From assembly GCA_025352885.1 (NCBI GenBank), contig JANXRZ010000235.1, positions 1-64,000 of the forward strand: a stretch of 64,000 nucleotides of DNA, read 5' to 3'. Positions 63,576 to 64,000 of this stretch are shown piece by piece. Position numbers and translations under genes: made by a program. Source of the DNA: Pseudomonadota bacterium (lineage in GTDB: Bacteria > Pseudomonadota > Gammaproteobacteria > Burkholderiales > SG8-39). Numbering within the stretch: position 1 is the first letter of the stretch; each line of letters opens with the position of its first letter. The notes beneath the pieces are model-generated. The model did not search any database, was not told the origin of the DNA, and saw nothing but the letters and a program-made list of their open reading frames with translations.

Positions 63576-64000
63576 TCATTCCCGGGATCCGCCCTCGGCG
63601 ATGGACAGCTTGCGCGCGAAAACGCTTAATAAGAACCAGAGCACACTCATGGAAGGAATGAACAGGTGCAGGTAAACCTGTCTGTAAAATATTTCGTGGA
63701 CGGCGGAGGGATCAAGCGGATTCCCTTGCAGACGCGAGCGCGTCAAGCTCGATGCCATTCGCCCGTCCCAGCTCAGCTTGTCAAATACGGTCAGCGAAGA
63801 CCCCACCAGCGGAAGATAGTTCCTGAACAGCAATTGCTTGTCTTCTACGACTCGGCCGCTTTTAATATTCGCCATTGTCGCCTGCCCGGAATGCCGGCGA
63901 ATGCGGCAGAGCGGTTGACGCTCGAACACAGCGGTGCCCTTTCCCAGCAGATGCAACCACATTTCCAGATCCAGGCATTGGCTGAATCTACCGTCGAAGC
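63576..64000 (-). CDS. C-terminal part of a GT2-type glycosyltransferase (runs off window)
   Basis: Minus-strand frame open to the edge: FDGRFSQCLDLEMWLHLLGKG...; matches the GT2 acceptor-site region. Confidence 0.7.
   Translation of the reverse strand, partial: FDGRFSQCLDLEMWLHLLGKGTAVFERQPLCRIRRHSGQATMANIKSGRVVEDKQLLFRNYLPLVGSSLTVFDKLSWDGRMASSLTRSRLQGNPLDPSAVHEIFYRQVYLHLFIPSMSVLWFLLSVFARKLSIAEGGSRE

Overview
The window reads as a gene-dense, high-GC proteobacterial chromosome, most likely betaproteobacterial (inferred from gene content and order, not from a search). About 60 protein-coding genes are supportable. I saw no rRNA, tRNA, CRISPR array, transposase or prophage. Main blocks: (1) an amide/carbamoyl/beta-alanine block at 1-3187 (omega-aminotransferase, M20 carbamoyl-amidohydrolase, AtzG/AtzE-like pair); (2) two paralogous small unknown proteins flanking a divergent unknown gene at 3589-4682; (3) a Bug receptor, flavin monooxygenase-like and RraA block with a divergent AraC regulator at 4834-9086; (4) a ~13.4 kb sugar-acid catabolic island at 11807-25198 that mixes an ABC importer, a DctQM TRAP transporter with no DctP, IlvD/Edd and UxaA dehydratases, two SDRs, a FAH-family hydrolase and an RraA-like putative aldolase; (5) housekeeping genes (rsmE, argA, yggX, rpiA, lpdA-aceF-aceE, folD, prlC, xthA, aceB); (6) a nitrogen block ntrC-ntrB-DUF4124-glnA with a readable sigma54 promoter and NtrC-like site; (7) uppP translationally coupled to a Hanks-type kinase with a C-terminal cyclic-nucleotide-binding-like domain, followed by thiC with a TPP riboswitch; (8) an LPS core/O-antigen block at 53403-64000 with four GT9 proteins and a DUF4254 protein. 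The strongest leads for follow-up are the kinase-CNB/uppP pair, the composite sugar-acid operon, the palindrome lying inside the spacer of a putative aceE promoter, and DUF4254 in the LPS locus. All family calls come from recognising sequence motifs; no database search was run.
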